DNA from: Aureococcus anophagefferens
Lineage: Eukaryota > Sar > Pelagophyceae > Pelagomonadales > Pelagomonadaceae
Reading direction: 5' to 3'
Length of the DNA: 64,000 nucleotides
Assembly: GCF_000186865.1 (NCBI RefSeq)
Contig: NW_008705570.1
Span: 98,774 to 162,773, forward strand
Part shown: positions 49,307 through 60,435 of the stretch, piece after piece
Layout of the letters: every line of letters begins with the position of its first letter
How positions within the stretch are numbered: position 1 is the stretch's first letter
The notes under the pieces: generated by a model
What the model was told of the DNA's origin: nothing
What the model saw: the letters and a program-made list of their open reading frames with translations, nothing else
The model's database searches: none
Position numbers and translations under genes: made by a program

Positions 49307-52300
49307 TCAAAACGTTCGAATACGCTCATATTGAAGTCGGGTTGAAGATTTGGTTTCGGCACAGATGCGCTCGTAGTACTCGACGCGGCACGCGTCGCCC
49401 GAGCTCGCCGCGAGGCGCCGCCGCCGGTCCGGGGGCCGCAAAGCCTGCCAGGCCGACGCGAGCTCGAGCGCCGCGGACGGCACGAGCAGCAGGCGCAGCG
49501 CGGGGTTCCCGGGCCCGCCCCCGGGGGCCGCGGACGCGAAGGAGAACGACGTCGACGTCGACGCCGTCGCGCCGCTCGCCGACAGCGCGCCCACGGTCGC
49601 GACGGCCGTGCTCGCGGCGACGACGCGGCTCGTCTGCGTTGCCACGTCCGTCTCGACGGCGACGAGTGCCTCCTCGGCCTCGGGGAGCGGCGTGGGGAGC
49701 GGCGACGGCAGCGGCGACGGCAGCGGCGAGGGAGCTCCGGAGGTCGGGAGCCGCGACGAGGGCGCCTCCGAGGACGGCGACCGCGACGGCGCCGACGAGG
49801 GAGCGTTCGAGGACGGCGCCGACGAGGGAGTGTTCGAGGACGGCGACCGCGACGGCGTCGACGAGGGAGCGGTCGTGGGCTCCGGCTTGGGACCGGCCGT
49901 GGGCTCCGGCGAGGGCTCCGGCTTGGGACCGGCCGTGGGCTGCGCCGTGGGCTCCGGCGTTGGACCGGCCGTGGGCTGCGCCGTGGGCTGCGCCGTGGGC
50001 TCCGGCGTTGGACCGGCCGTGGGCGGCGCCGTGGGCTCCGGCGCGGGACCGGCCGTGGGCTCCGGCGTGGGCTCCGCCGTGGGCTCGGGCTCGGGCGCGG
50101 CGGTGGCGTCGGCGACGCACGAGTTTTCGTACCAGGTGATCGAGTCGCTCTCCCAAGACGCGGCGAGGATGTCCACGTCGCCGTCGAGATCCACATCGGT
50201 CGCGAAGACCTGGATGGTGTTGGACGTGGTCGAGTCGATGACGTGGTGAGCGAACGACTGGGACCCGTCGTTCTCGTTCCATCCGGGGTGGTCGTCGAAC
50301 GCCGCGTCCGCAACATCGACGTCCGAGTCCCCGTCGATGTCGATGGCGAAGACCCAGTGCGCCTGATTCGTCTTTATGAACGGGTGCATCGTGAAGGACT
50401 GGGACCCGTCGTTCTCGTACCACGCGAGCGTGTCGTCTGACATGGACGCCGACAGCACGTCCACGTCGCCGTCGCCGTCGACGTCGATCGCAAAGACGCT
50501 CGTGGGGTCGAAGACCGTCGTCGTGATGGTTAACCCGTTGAAGAGGTCGGAGGAGGCGGCGGTACGCGTCCAAAGCTCGACGGCGTCGCCGTACTGCGCC
50601 GCGACGAGGACGTCGACGTTGCCGTCGTCGTCGACGTCCGTCGCGAAGACGCTCCGGGGACCCAATACGTTCGAGACGACGCGCTCGGTGAAGGCCCCGG
50701 ACCCCTCGTTCTCGTGCCACGCAACAACGCTCGACGCCAAGGCCGCGGACACGACGTCGATGTCGCCGTCGCCGTCGACGTCGACCGCGACGACGGAGTA
50801 CGCGTCCACCGTGGTCGAAAGGGAACGTTTCGTGAACGACTGCGCCCCGTCGTTTTCGTACCACGCGACCGTATCGGGGCCCAACTTGTTCGCCTCGACG
50901 ACGTCCGCGTCGCCGTCGCCGTCGACGTCGGCCACGACGACGCAGGCCGCCTGCGACGCGAGCGTCGTGACGACGCGCGTCGCGAACGATTCCCGCCCAT
51001 CGTTCTCGTACCAGGCGACCGTGTCGTCCTCGAATGACGCCGACAGCACGTCGACGTTGCCGTCGCCGTCGACGTCCGTCGCGAAGACGGACTCGGCGCC
51101 GTCCGCGGCTCCGTCGATCTGGCGCGCGGCGAAGGACGCGCTCGCGCAGTCGAGCGTCGGCTGCGGCGTCGGCTGCGGCGTCGGCGGCGACGGCGCGCCG
51201 CAGTCGTTCTCGTACCACGCGACCGTGGAGTCGTAGCGCGACGCCGCGAGCGCGTCGACGTCGCCGTCGCCGTCGACGTCGGCCGCGAAGACGGAGCGGG
51301 CGCCGTCCGCCAGCGTCGTGATGATTTGCTCGGTAAAGGACTGGGCCCCGTCGTTCTCGTACCCCGCGATCGTGTCGTCGTTGAGGGACGCCGACAGGAC
51401 GTCGACGTCGCCGTCGCCGTCGACGTCGATCGCGAAGACGGACAAGGCAGTGTCCGCGAGCGTCGTGATGACACGTCCTTCGAACGACTGCGAGCCGTCG
51501 TTCTCTCTCCACACGATGCTGTCATCGAAGCGGTCGGCGACGAGCAGGTCCATGGAGCCGTCGGAGTCGACGTCGATCGCGAAGACCGCGCGCGGCGAGC
51601 TGCTCTGGCTGACCCGACGGGAGACCCAGGACTGCGCCGCGTAGCTCTCGTACCAGTAGACGGAGCCGACGCCGCTCGTCGCGCACCCGGCCGCGACGAC
51701 GTCCAGGTCGCCGTCGCCGTCGACGTCGGCCGCGGAGACGGCGCACGCCTCGTCCAACCAGTAGTCGATCAGGAACGTCCGACTAAAGCCGCCGTCGTTC
51801 TCGTACCACTCGACCTCGTGGTCGTCGTTCGACGCGGACACGACGTCGACGTCGCCGTCGCCGTCGACGTCGACCGCGACGAGGTCCGCCGCGCCGTCGG
51901 CCAACGTCGTGATGACGCGCTCCGCGAACGACTGGGCGCCGTCGTTCTCGTACCACGCGACCTTCTGGTCGATGCCCGACGCCGACGCGAGGTCGACGTC
52001 GCCGTCGCCGTCGATGTCGGCGGCCACGGCGGCGCGCACGTAGTCCGCCGACGTCGTGACGACGCGCGCGGAGAACGACTCGGCGCCGTCGTTCTCGTAC
52101 CAGGACACGGCGTCGTCGAACCAATCCGCCGCGAGGACGTCGAGGTCGCCGTCGCCGTCGATGTCGTGCGCGACGACGTGCTCGGGCTGGTCGCCGACCG
52201 TCGACACGACGCGCTCGGCGAATCTGACGGTCGCGCACCGAGCCGTCGGCCGCGGCGTCGGCGCCGCCGTCGGCGCCGGCGTCGGCGCCGCGATCGCGCA

Positions 52301-52528
52301 GACCGTGCCGCCGTAATCGCAGGAGCCCGAGGTCGGCAAAGCGTAGCAGGAGATGCCGGAGCTCTCCTGCACCGAGCAGAATTCCATGTCAGTCATCGTT
52401 GCGTCGTAGTAGTCGCACGCGCAGGCCGGGACGCCATCGTCGTCGTCGGCGTCGGTGAAGCGCGGCAGGAGCGCGCCGAAGAGGACGAGCCTCGTCGCTC
52501 CACTCAAGAAGAAGCACGCGAGCCTCAT
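49307..52528 (-). CDS. Secreted FG-GAP/VCBS protein with two predicted seven-blade propellers
   Basis: The Met at 52528 (MRLACFFLSGATRLVLFGAL) starts a signal peptide; the frame is open 34 codons further. The 1073-residue protein has a Cys-rich N-terminus including SGISCYALPTSG, which echoes the lectin start of the RBR receptor. Fourteen FG-GAP calcium loops of the DVDGDGDVDVL type follow, each ending near AWYENDG. After the seventh comes a Pro/Thr/Gln linker bounded by Cys (DCGAPSPPTP to TLDC), so two seven-blade propellers are likely. After repeat 14 is a 130-residue EPTAEPTPEP/Ser-Pro stalk, a beta-domain and a hydrophobic segment (LRLLLVPSAALELASAW) near the end. Such proteins bind ligands or cell-wall glycans with calcium. 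The last 35 residues may be misframed. Confidence 0.8.
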   Translation of the reverse strand: MRLACFFLSGATRLVLFGALLPRFTDADDDDGVPACACDYYDATMTDMEFCSVQESSGISCYALPTSGSCDYGGTVCAIAAPTPAPTAAPTPRPTARCATVRFAERVVSTVGDQPEHVVAHDIDGDGDLDVLAADWFDDAVSWYENDGAESFSARVVTTSADYVRAAVAADIDGDGDVDLASASGIDQKVAWYENDGAQSFAERVITTLADGAADLVAVDVDGDGDVDVVSASNDDHEVEWYENDGGFSRTFLIDYWLDEACAVSAADVDGDGDLDVVAAGCATSGVGSVYWYESYAAQSWVSRRVSQSSSPRAVFAIDVDSDGSMDLLVADRFDDSIVWRENDGSQSFEGRVITTLADTALSVFAIDVDGDGDVDVLSASLNDDTIAGYENDGAQSFTEQIITTLADGARSVFAADVDGDGDVDALAASRYDSTVAWYENDCGAPSPPTPQPTPQPTLDCASASFAARQIDGAADGAESVFATDVDGDGNVDVLSASFEDDTVAWYENDGRESFATRVVTTLASQAACVVVADVDGDGDADVVEANKLGPDTVAWYENDGAQSFTKRSLSTTVDAYSVVAVDVDGDGDIDVVSAALASSVVAWHENEGSGAFTERVVSNVLGPRSVFATDVDDDGNVDVLVAAQYGDAVELWTRTAASSDLFNGLTITTTVFDPTSVFAIDVDGDGDVDVLSASMSDDTLAWYENDGSQSFTMHPFIKTNQAHWVFAIDIDGDSDVDVADAAFDDHPGWNENDGSQSFAHHVIDSTTSNTIQVFATDVDLDGDVDILAASWESDSITWYENSCVADATAAPEPEPTAEPTPEPTAGPAPEPTAPPTAGPTPEPTAQPTAQPTAGPTPEPTAQPTAGPKPEPSPEPTAGPKPEPTTAPSSTPSRSPSSNTPSSAPSSNAPSSAPSRSPSSEAPSSRLPTSGAPSPLPSPLPSPLPTPLPEAEEALVAVETDVATQTSRVVAASTAVATVGALSASGATASTSTSFSFASAAPGGGPGNPALRLLLVPSAALELASAWQALRPPDRRRRLAASSGDACRVEYYERICAETKSSTRLQYERIRTF

Positions 52529-52688
52529 CGTCACTCGCAGATCCTCACTCCCATCTCCATGGCCGGAAGAGGGAGCAGCCCTCGTCCATAGACGTCCATC
52601 GATGCGAAAAACCTGGGTTCTTGACTTCAAGGTGCCGTAGGAGAGTGTGGCCAGTCAAGCTCTGGCAATCGCAAACGCGCTCTCACAC
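52529..52688. promoter_or_regulatory. Divergent promoter region
   Basis: These 160 nt lie between the FG-GAP gene and the SR/CCCH gene start codons. They are less GC-rich than the genes. No specific element is recognised. Confidence 0.4.
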
Positions 52689-53465
52689 ATGGACGAGTTC
52701 GGCCGCGAGCGCGCGCGGAGCCCGCAGCGCTGGCGGCCGCGCAGCCGCTCGCTCAGTTACAGCCGGAACGAGGGCTTCCGGCGGCGCGACGAGCGGTCGC
52801 GGTCGCGGTCCGCGCCGCGGCGCCGCGACGACCGGCGCAGTCCGCGGCGGCGGAGCCGGTCGCCGCCGCCGCGGCGCCGCGATCCGGACGACGGCTACGG
52901 CCCGCGGCGGAGCCGGTCGCCGCGGCGGCGCTCGGACAGCCGGCGCCGCCGGTCGCGGTCGCCGCGGCGGGCCGAGCCGCGGCGTCGGTCGCGGTCGCGG
53001 TCGCCGCGGCGCGGCGAGGCCCGCCCGTACCGCGACCGGCCGCCGTCGCCGTACCGCGGCGGCGGCGGCGCCGGACCGCCGCCGCGCGCGCACCGCGCGC
53101 CGCCGCCGCCGCCCGCGCCCGCGCGGCCGAAGACGGAGATGGACCTCTACCTCGAGAGCATCGGCATCGACAACCCGGGCCTCCGGCCCATGATCGAGCG
53201 CATGGACGACGAACACGCCAAGGATTTCGTCGAGAAGCTCATCATGATCGGCCGCTTCCCGCGCGGCAAGGTCAAGGATCTCATCGACACGCTCATCCGC
53301 ATGCAGCACAAGATCAAGAGCCCCGCGGCCTGGCTCATGACCTCCATGCGCAAGGAGCAGCCCTGCCGCTTCTTCGTCCTGACGGGCGTCTGCCAGGCCG
53401 GCATGAACTGCAAGTACAAGCACACGCGCGACGTCCCCGAGGGCTGGGACGGCGCGAATTTCTAA
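52689..53465 (+). CDS. SR-rich protein with C-terminal CCCH zinc finger
   Basis: The ATG at 52689 (MDEFGRERARSPQRW) is preferred; the frame extends upstream only to a GTG. The 258-residue protein has about 130 residues of RS/RRRSRSP repeats, typical of SR splicing factors, then a Pro-rich linker. A folded C-terminal part (ESIGIDNPGLRPMIERMDDE, VEKLIMIGRFPRGKVKDLID) follows. It ends in a CCCH finger, CRFFVLTGVCQAGMNCKYKH, with C-x8-C-x5-C-x3-H spacing that binds RNA. A nuclear role in pre-mRNA splicing or 3' processing is likely by family. The middle helical domain is not a known RRM. No intron is evident. Confidence 0.75.
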   Translation: MDEFGRERARSPQRWRPRSRSLSYSRNEGFRRRDERSRSRSAPRRRDDRRSPRRRSRSPPPRRRDPDDGYGPRRSRSPRRRSDSRRRRSRSPRRAEPRRRSRSRSPRRGEARPYRDRPPSPYRGGGGAGPPPRAHRAPPPPPAPARPKTEMDLYLESIGIDNPGLRPMIERMDDEHAKDFVEKLIMIGRFPRGKVKDLIDTLIRMQHKIKSPAAWLMTSMRKEQPCRFFVLTGVCQAGMNCKYKHTRDVPEGWDGANF

Positions 53466-53584
53466 ATGTGAAAGTTCTCGGCCGCGGCGCGGCGCGCTCG
53501 CGGCTGTGAGGAGGGCTTCGGAACTTTGCAGGAGGAGGGGGCACCGCGCCACAGGGCGCCGAGTACCGCCACGCCGCCGCGTGG

Positions 53585-53643
53585 CGAGTCTCGGGCGGAG
53601 GCCTAGGAGGCCGTAGCCTACGGCGTAGGAGGCCCGAGACTCG
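53585..53643. repeat. Inverted repeat with a palindromic core
   Basis: cgagtctcgggc (53585-53596) and gcccgagactcg (53632-53643) are perfect 12-nt complements. The region between contains two further palindromes (ggcctaggaggcc and ccgtagcctacgg). It lies between the SR/CCCH gene's 3' end and the MYND gene's start. It could fold into a cruciform or a stem with an internal loop. Confidence 0.7.
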
Positions 53644-53697
53644 GCGACGGCGATCAGTGGCAGATCTGCACCGATCTCGACGAGGAGGAGCAAGTCG

Positions 53698-54654
53698 ATG
53701 GACCCCGCATTCAAGGACCCGGCGCTCGCCGCCAAGAAGTTAGAATACGAGCAACGGAAAGCCCGGGCGAAGGAAGCACGGGCCCGTCTCACCTGCACGA
53801 TCTGCGGCGCCAAGTCAAAGCTCCCGTGCCCCTGTGGAACAACGCAATATTGCTCGGTCGCCTGTCAAAAGGTCGATTGGCGCGATCGGGGCCACCGGAA
53901 GGCGTGCAAGAAGATCCGGGACGAGCGGGCGGCGGAGGAGGCGCGGGCGGAAGCGCCGCCGTCGCCCCCGCAGCAGGTCGTATACGGCCCCGCGCCGCGT
54001 TCGCACGCCGACGAGGTCCGCGCTCGTATCGCCGCCGAGCACGAGGCCGCCCGCGCGCTTCGCGAGGCGAACCCGAAGCCGGAGCCGGAGTCGGCGCGGT
54101 ACGGGTCGCGGTGCCCTTTCTGCCTCGAGGACTGGGACGTGAATGAAAATCTTCATGTTCGTGCTTGTTGCTGCCGGAGGATTTGCCTGTCGTGCTTTAA
54201 AAAGACCGTCAAACAAGCGTGTCCTCTCTGTCGCGCGCCGTGGGAAGTGGATGAACTGGCGATGATTCGACGAAACGCCGAGCGGCTCGTTCCCGAAGCA
54301 ATTACTCATTTGGCGGGCAGTTACCGTAACGGAGACTACGGCCTCGTGAAGTCTGCTAAGAAGGCGGCGAAGATTTACAAGCGCGCCGTCGAGCTCGGGG
54401 ACACGGACGCGATGAACAGTCTTGGACTCATGTACATGACCGGAGAGTTCAAGCTGGACAAGAAGAAGGCGGTGCAGCTGTTTCGGATGGCCGCGGACAG
54501 GGGTCAAGCAGTGGCCCAGAAAAATCTTGGACTCGCCTACTGGACTGGAGAAGGTTGCTCTCAGGACCTGGACGAGGCGAGAAGATGGCTCACGCTCGCA
54601 GCCGCACAGGGCCTCAATGAGACCAAGACGATGCTCGCGGACCTCGAAAAGTAA
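53698..54654 (+). CDS. MYND-RING-Sel1 repeat protein
   Basis: The start at 53698 (MDPAFKDPALAAKKLE) gives 318 residues. An N-terminal MYND finger (about 32-70) reads CTICGAKSKLPCPC, then TQYCSVACQKVDW and HRKAC. A RING-like finger (about 135-180) has CPFCLEDWDVNENLHV, then CCCRRICLSCFKK and CPLCRAPW. Three Sel1-type repeats follow (AITHLAGSYRNGDYG, AMNSLGLMYMTGEF, AQKNLGLAYWTGEG), each with the A..LG..Y..G.G core. MYND binds proline-rich partners, RING may confer E3 ligase activity, and Sel1 repeats scaffold. Codon use is less GC-rich than the neighbours. The combination is common in pelagophyte and diatom families (recalled, not searched). The exact substrate is unknown. Confidence 0.8.
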   Translation: MDPAFKDPALAAKKLEYEQRKARAKEARARLTCTICGAKSKLPCPCGTTQYCSVACQKVDWRDRGHRKACKKIRDERAAEEARAEAPPSPPQQVVYGPAPRSHADEVRARIAAEHEAARALREANPKPEPESARYGSRCPFCLEDWDVNENLHVRACCCRRICLSCFKKTVKQACPLCRAPWEVDELAMIRRNAERLVPEAITHLAGSYRNGDYGLVKSAKKAAKIYKRAVELGDTDAMNSLGLMYMTGEFKLDKKKAVQLFRMAADRGQAVAQKNLGLAYWTGEGCSQDLDEARRWLTLAAAQGLNETKTMLADLEK

Positions 54655-55067
54655 TCTGGCGCGAACGCGGCGTCCGACGGCGCTTTCGTTACTTCCGATG
54701 ACGAAACACATGTTCTTTGCCCTGAATCGAATGAAGACAAAAACTCGTCTACAAATCCAAGGAGACTACCGTAGCCTCGTTCGCCCGCTCGCTTGACGTG
54801 GCGCACGCCCGACTCTTTACGATCGTAGGCACCGGCGCGCTGTTGTGACGATGATCGCGCCCCCCCGTGTCCAATATCTCCTCGCAGCAACTCCAAGGAC
54901 GAGACCAAAATATGGTTAAGATCTGAGAGACCATGACGACCGAAACTGTTGAAATAGGACTCCGAGGAGAGAGACACCGAACCGCGCTCGCCTCGCTTTA
55001 TCGACGCGCGTTCGACCTTGGACAACCATAGGCACGCACCACCGCTAGGTAGCTCGCGACGTAAAAC
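54655..55067. other. Intergenic stretch without a recognisable gene
   Basis: About 413 nt between the MYND gene and the convergent HEAT gene. It is clearly less GC-rich than the genes. Short open frames exist on both strands, but none has a domain, good codon use or a leader. No tRNA, repeat array or terminator can be supported. Confidence 0.6.
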
Positions 55068-58000
55068 TTAGTTCCATCCTCGTCTCATGGGCACGACGTC
55101 CCGGATGGGCGGCGCGCCCTCGTCGACGATGGCCTGGCTCCGGGCGACGACGACGGAGTGCCGGTCGTGGGACGCGCGGACGACGTCGTCCGGCGGCGGG
55201 CCCGGCGGCGGCGGCGGCGGCCGCGCGCGCGGCGACGAGTGGCGCCGCGCGGCGTCGTCGCCGTCGCCGTCGTCGTCCGGCGCGTCGAGGCGCCGCGACG
55301 GCGCGCGGTACGACGCGGGCGGCGGCGTGACGACGACGTGGGGCGACGGCGGCGTCGCGAGGGCCGCGAGCGCGTCGCCCGCGGCCCTCGTCCAGTCCCG
55401 CGCGAGCCCGAAGAGCAGCGACACGCGCACGCGGCCCTGGCCCGGCACGACGATGGCCAGGTCCTTGGTCGCCGCGCGCTTCGACTCCGGCGCGTCGACC
55501 TCGAGCGTCCGCAGGTCGCAGTCCTTGCACTTCAAAGAGTCCGCGTCCACGTAAAAGAGCCGCGGCGCGTCCGTGAGCACCAGCGCCTTGAGCTGGGTCC
55601 AGAGCTTCTGCTTGCGCTTGAAGATGGGCCCGTGGAGGAGCACGCGCTCGTCGCGCTTGATCGCCGGCAGCTTCGCGTAGTCCAACCCTTCCAGCGCCGC
55701 CCGCGCGGCCTCGGCCAGCGTCGCGTCCTTCTTGTCGCGCAGGGGGGCGAGGAGGGGCTTGAGGGACCGCGGGTGCCGCAGACACCCGAGCGCTGCGCAC
55801 GCCGCCCTTTTCACCAAAGGCTCGCGGTCGAGGCGCAAAGCGTCGTGGAGCGCGTCCACGGCCAGGTCGTCCTCCTGGAGCGCGCCGAGCGCGCGCGCCG
55901 CCGCGGCGCGCACGACGCGCTCGTACGCGCGGCAGTCCGCGGCGTCCGCGGGCCCTCCCGCGAGCGTGCCCGGCTTCGCGCGCAACCGCGCGGCGACGGA
56001 CCGGGCCAGGTCGCGCTTGAAGGGCGCGTCGACGAACCCACCGAAGCTCTGCGCCGCGGCGTCGCGCGTCGACACGTCCTTGTCGCCCAGCGCGCCCAGG
56101 AGCGCGCGGCCCGCGGCCTCGTCGGTGCCGAAGGGCCTCAAATTGAACGCGCACGCGGCGCGGACGTCCGGCGACGGGTCGCGCGCCACGAGGCGCAGCA
56201 GCCCCCGCTTCAGGCACGCCCCGCCGCAGGCCGTCGCGCCGACGACGTCCGCCGCCGCGACGCGCGCGTCCGCGTGGTCCGCGTCGTCGAGCGCCGCCGT
56301 GAGCGCGGCGTCGAGCTCCCGCGCGGACCCGTCGTACTTGCCCGCCTGCTTGCGCAGCGCCCGCAGCGCCGCCAGGCGCAGGGCCGCCGGCAGCGCGGCG
56401 ACGGCGCCCGCGGACGCGCAGAGCGCGTCGACGACCAATTTCGGGCAGTCGTCGCGGTCGCCGAGCGCGTCCGCGGCTCGCCCCCGGTCCTCCAGGTCGC
56501 GCGCGTCGCAGAGCACGGACACCAACACGGCCGTCGCCTTGGGCCCGGGCACCAGCAGCAAGCGCCCGCAGTCGCCCGCGTCGCCCTGGACGACGTCGCG
56601 CCAGCGCCGCTCGCGGCTCACGGAGTCCAAAGCCGCCGCCGCCGCTTTCCGCACGGCGCGCTCCGCGTCGCCGAGGCGCACCGCGAGCGCCGCCTTGAGC
56701 GCCGCGACCTCCGGGCCCGCGAAGTTCTGCCGCCGGAAGACCTCGCCGAGCGTCGCCGCGGCCAGCGACCGCACGGCGGGCCCGCCGTCGACCAAACAAA
56801 CGCACCGCAGCGTCTTCGCGCGCCCCAAAGTGCCCAGCCACGCGACGGCCCGGAGGCGGTTGTCGACGTCGCCGTCGCGCGTCGCGACGCGGTCCAGCGC
56901 CTCCGCCGGGTCGCCGAGCTCCCCCAGGCACTCGAGCGCCGCGCCCCGATTTTTCGCGTCGCCGTCGGACGCCAGGGCCCGCTCGAGCGGACCGACGCAG
57001 CGGTGCTCCTCCGCGTGGGCCCCGAGGCTCCCCAGCGCGGCGATGACGCGCAGCCGCGTCGGCGCGTGGGCGTCGCTCAGGCCGACGGCGAGCTCGGGCA
57101 CGGCCCGCAGCCGCGCGAGCTGGGCCAAAGCCGCCGCGCGGACGCCGACGTTGCCGTCGCGCCGCGCCGCGGTCCGCAGCGCGTCGACGGCCGCACCGTA
57201 CCAGGGCCCGCAGCGCGGCACGGCGTCGAAGGGGAGATACTGGACGTCATCGACGCGCTCGGGCATGGCCGGCGCGCCGCAGGGGAGCTCCGTCGCCGCC
57301 GCGAGCGCGTCCGCGGTTTGTGCTGTGCTGCCTTGCGACCTCCTCACCGCCACATCCCCCAGCAGCCGCGCGGCCGACGCCCGCAGCTCCGCGTTGCGGT
57401 CGTTGAAGCCCCGGCGGCAGATGCCGTCTAAATCGTCCAGCCGCGCCATCCAGTGGAGCGCCTCGCCGCGGATGCCCGCGTCGTCGTCGCCCGAAAAGAC
57501 CAGCTCCCGCAATTCCGAGAGCGCGCCGTTCGCGCCGAGCGCGTCGACGGCCCGGCGCCGCACGGCCGTCGAGCTGTCGAAAATAGCGATGCGCCGCAGG
57601 CTGTCGACGGCGCGGAGCTCGCCCGCGACGGCCACGAGCGCCTCGCGGACGCTCTCGGACCGCTGCGCCTGCATGCCCTTCTCGAGCGGCGCGGCCAACA
57701 GCGCGGGCCGGCGCGCCGGCAGCGCGAGGAGCGTGCCGCGCAGCTTCGCCGCGACGCCCAACAGCACGCCCTCCTCCAGGCTCACGTCCTCGAGCGCCTT
57801 CATGAGCGACACCGCGAGCGAAAACCGGCGCCGGAGCGCCGTCGCGGCGTCGCGGAGCACGCCGGCCTCGAAGGCGCCGTCCTCGGCGAGCGCGGCGAGG
57901 ACGCGCCGCCGCACGGGCGGCGCCTCGTCGTCCATGGCGAAGTGGGCCAGGTCCAGGGACCCCAACAGCGCCGCGCAGCGCACCGCTTCCACGCGGACGG

Positions 58001-59110
58001 ACACGTCCTCGTCGTAGAGCGGCCGCACGAGCGCGAGCAGGGCCCCGACGCCCGCGGCGTCGTCCGCGACGCCCGCGGCGGCGACGCTGTCGCCCAGGAG
58101 CGCGACGGCGCCGCGCCGCGCGGCGACGGCGCCCGAGTTCGACGCCAGTAGCGCGAGCGTCGCCGCGCGGCCCTCGTCGAGGGGCCGGCCCGGCGCGGGC
58201 GGCGGCGGCGCGGGCGGCGGCGCGCGCTGCCTCGGCGGCGTCGCCTGGGGCGGCGGCGGCGGCGAACTTTCGAGCGCGGACAGCACGCGGCCGACCTCCT
58301 CGTCGCGATCCGCGGGCGTCAGCGGCGGCGGCGGCGGCGCGGACGGCACGGGCGGCGCCGACGGCCGCGGCGCGGATGGCCGCGGCGCGGGCGCGGGGCC
58401 GCCGGCGACGGGCACGGCCAGAGCGATGGGGAAGGCCGAGATGGAGCCGTCGCGGTCGAAGCGGAACGACTCGACGCGCGCGACGTCCGCGAAGAGCGGC
58501 GCCTCCGGGATCGCGACCTCGGCCGTCGGGATCGCCGGCTCCGGCGCCGGCCGCCCGCCGGGCACGACGCGCCGCAGCAGCGCGCTCAGCCGCCCGCGGC
58601 GCCGCTGCTGCTGCGCCGAGTTGCCGCCGCGCGCGACGCGGCGCACGGTGACGACCTCGGCCTCGAGGTGCGCCTCGTTGACGGCGACGGACGCGCGCGC
58701 GGCGACGTCGTCGCGGTCCGCGGCCGCCGCCACCGCGCGGCGCCGGGCCAGCGCGCCCCGGAAGGCGCTCTGGGCGACGACCGTGGCTTGCGCGCGCCGG
58801 TGCTCCTCGAGGCGCCGCCGCCGCTGGAGGCTCGTCACGCGCCGCGACGCGCACTGCACGCGCAGCGTCGCCGCGAGCACCTCCGTCGCGCGCGCGCGCA
58901 CGTCGCGGCGGCGCGCGCGCGCGTCGAGCGCCGCGAGCCGCCGCCGGCCCTCGCTCTGGATGAGGATCGCCGCCGTCGTCCGCTCGCGCTCCTCGCCGAA
59001 GGGCGCGACGGCCTCGCCCTCGTCCATGGACCGCGAGCTCTCGAGGAACGCGGGGCAGCTGCCGCGGCGGAGCTTCGCGCGCCTCTGAGTCGGGGGGGTC
59101 GAGGTCTGGA

Positions 59111-59142
<32 letters not shown>

Positions 59143-59882
59143 TCCTCCGACACCCGCGCGTCTTCCAAAATCGCCGGCGGAGCGGCGACGACGACGGGCT
59201 CCGGCGGCGGCGCGATGACGACGGGCGACTCTTCCACGACGGGCTCCGGTGCTTCTGTCGCGACGGGCTCCGATGCGGCGACGACGGGCTCTGAAGTTAC
59301 AGTCGTCGTCGCTTCTTCGGCCGCGGGCTCCGCCGCGGCTTCCGCTGCGAAAACCGGCTCCGCCGCGGCTTCTTCCAAAATCGGCTCCAGCGCGTCCGCC
59401 ACCGCCTCCGCCACCACGGGCGCCGCTTCGAAAATCGGCGCTCCCGCCGCGGGCGTCGCCGCCGCTTCCGTCGCTTCTGCGGCCGGCGCCGGCTCGTCCG
59501 CGTCGTCCGAGGGCTCGTCCGCGGGCTCCGGCGGCGCCTCCGTCGCGGCCGCGCAGGCGGACGGCTCCGCGGCGGGCTCCTCCGCCGCGCTGCTGCGCGC
59601 CGACAGGTCCGCGTCGCGCGGCACGGCCGCGGTGTCGGCCGTCGACGCCGACCCCGCCGCGGAGCCGCCGCTCTCGCGCGTCTCCGCGTCGCCCAGCAGC
59701 GCGGCTCGGGCCTCGTCCGTGTCCGGCGCGTCGACGGGCGGCGGCTCCACGGTCTCCACGGCGGCGCTCGCCTCGGCCCAGGTCTCCGTGACGATGTTTT
59801 GCTTGCTCCGCGATTTTTGCGTCTTTGGCCGCTGGCGCGGCGGCGGCGGCGGCGGACGCCAATTGGGCGGCCGCACGGACAT
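55068..59882 (-). CDS. Giant HEAT-repeat protein with IQ-like motifs and PDK1-like PH domain
   Basis: The start at 59882 (MSVRPPNWRPPPPP) is chosen because the frame upstream is only antisense to other genes. The 1604 residues begin with a Pro-rich tip and an Ala/Glu/Pro-rich disordered stretch (about 40-260). Short IQ-like helices follow (ERERTTAAILIQSEGRRRLA, RRAQATVVAQSAFRGALARR), which bind calmodulin in other proteins. About 530-1350 is a long run of HEAT/armadillo helices (such as DVSVRVEAVRCAALLGSLDL), a superhelical scaffold. Near the C-terminus a PH domain (about 1395-1490) reads ERVLLHGPIFKRKQKLWTQL, then LTDAPRLFYVDADSLKCK, close to the PDK1 PH domain and likely lipid-binding. A 45-residue Pro-rich module (about 500-545) is shared with the kinase-OTU gene. 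Confidence 0.75.
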
Positions 59883-60022
59883 GCTCCCGAGGTGTCGACG
59901 CTCCCAATCGACGCTCCCAAGGAGGCAAGCCGACTGTTGCCGACGAGCTGCGCCGCGGCGTCCGGAGCCGACGAGTGAGACAACTTTTGGGCAAGCTCTG
60001 CGAATCGAATTGTTGCCGTCGC

Positions 60023-60400
60023 CTAATTCTTCACGTCGGAACGCTCCGCGCGCGCGTCGGGACGCGGGCTGCGCGCCAGGTGCGCCCAACTCGGGGCGGG
60101 CTCCTGATCGGGGTCGAGGACCCACACGCCCTGGACCGCGCACGTCTGGCCGCCCAGGAGGTTGGCCCACGACGGGGAGCTGTCCGTGCAGCAGTAGAGC
60201 GACCCGAAGAGGTACGCCACGCCGTTGCCCGCGGCGAGCTTGCGGAAGGCGCCCAGCGTCTGGGAGCAGTGGTGGCCCACCTCCTCGGCGGTGCCGACCG
60301 GGATCGTCCCCGTGACGTTGATGCCGATGCACGGCTCCGGCCATCCAGCCGAGCGTGCCAGCGCGTCGGCGACGCGACGGGCCGACGGCCGTGCCGTCGC
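60023..60400 (-). CDS. Candidate terminal exon of an unrecognised gene
   Basis: The minus-strand frame is open from about 60,400 to a stop at 60023 and has no ATG. Its translation has sensible composition, for example [20 protein letters not shown], then [20 protein letters not shown] and [20 protein letters not shown]. That looks like real protein rather than a GC shadow. If real, an upstream exon must exist, but none is evident and the plus strand carries a rival candidate. No family is recognised. Confidence 0.3.
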   Translation of the reverse strand, partial: ATARPSARRVADALARSAGWPEPCIGINVTGTIPVGTAEEVGHHCSQTLGAFRKLAAGNGVAYLFGSLYCCTDSSPSWANLLGGQTCAVQGVWVLDPDQEPAPSWAHLARSPRPDARAERSDVKN

Positions 60401-60435
60401 AGAAGACGCTCAAGTTCAACAAGAAGCCGGCCACG

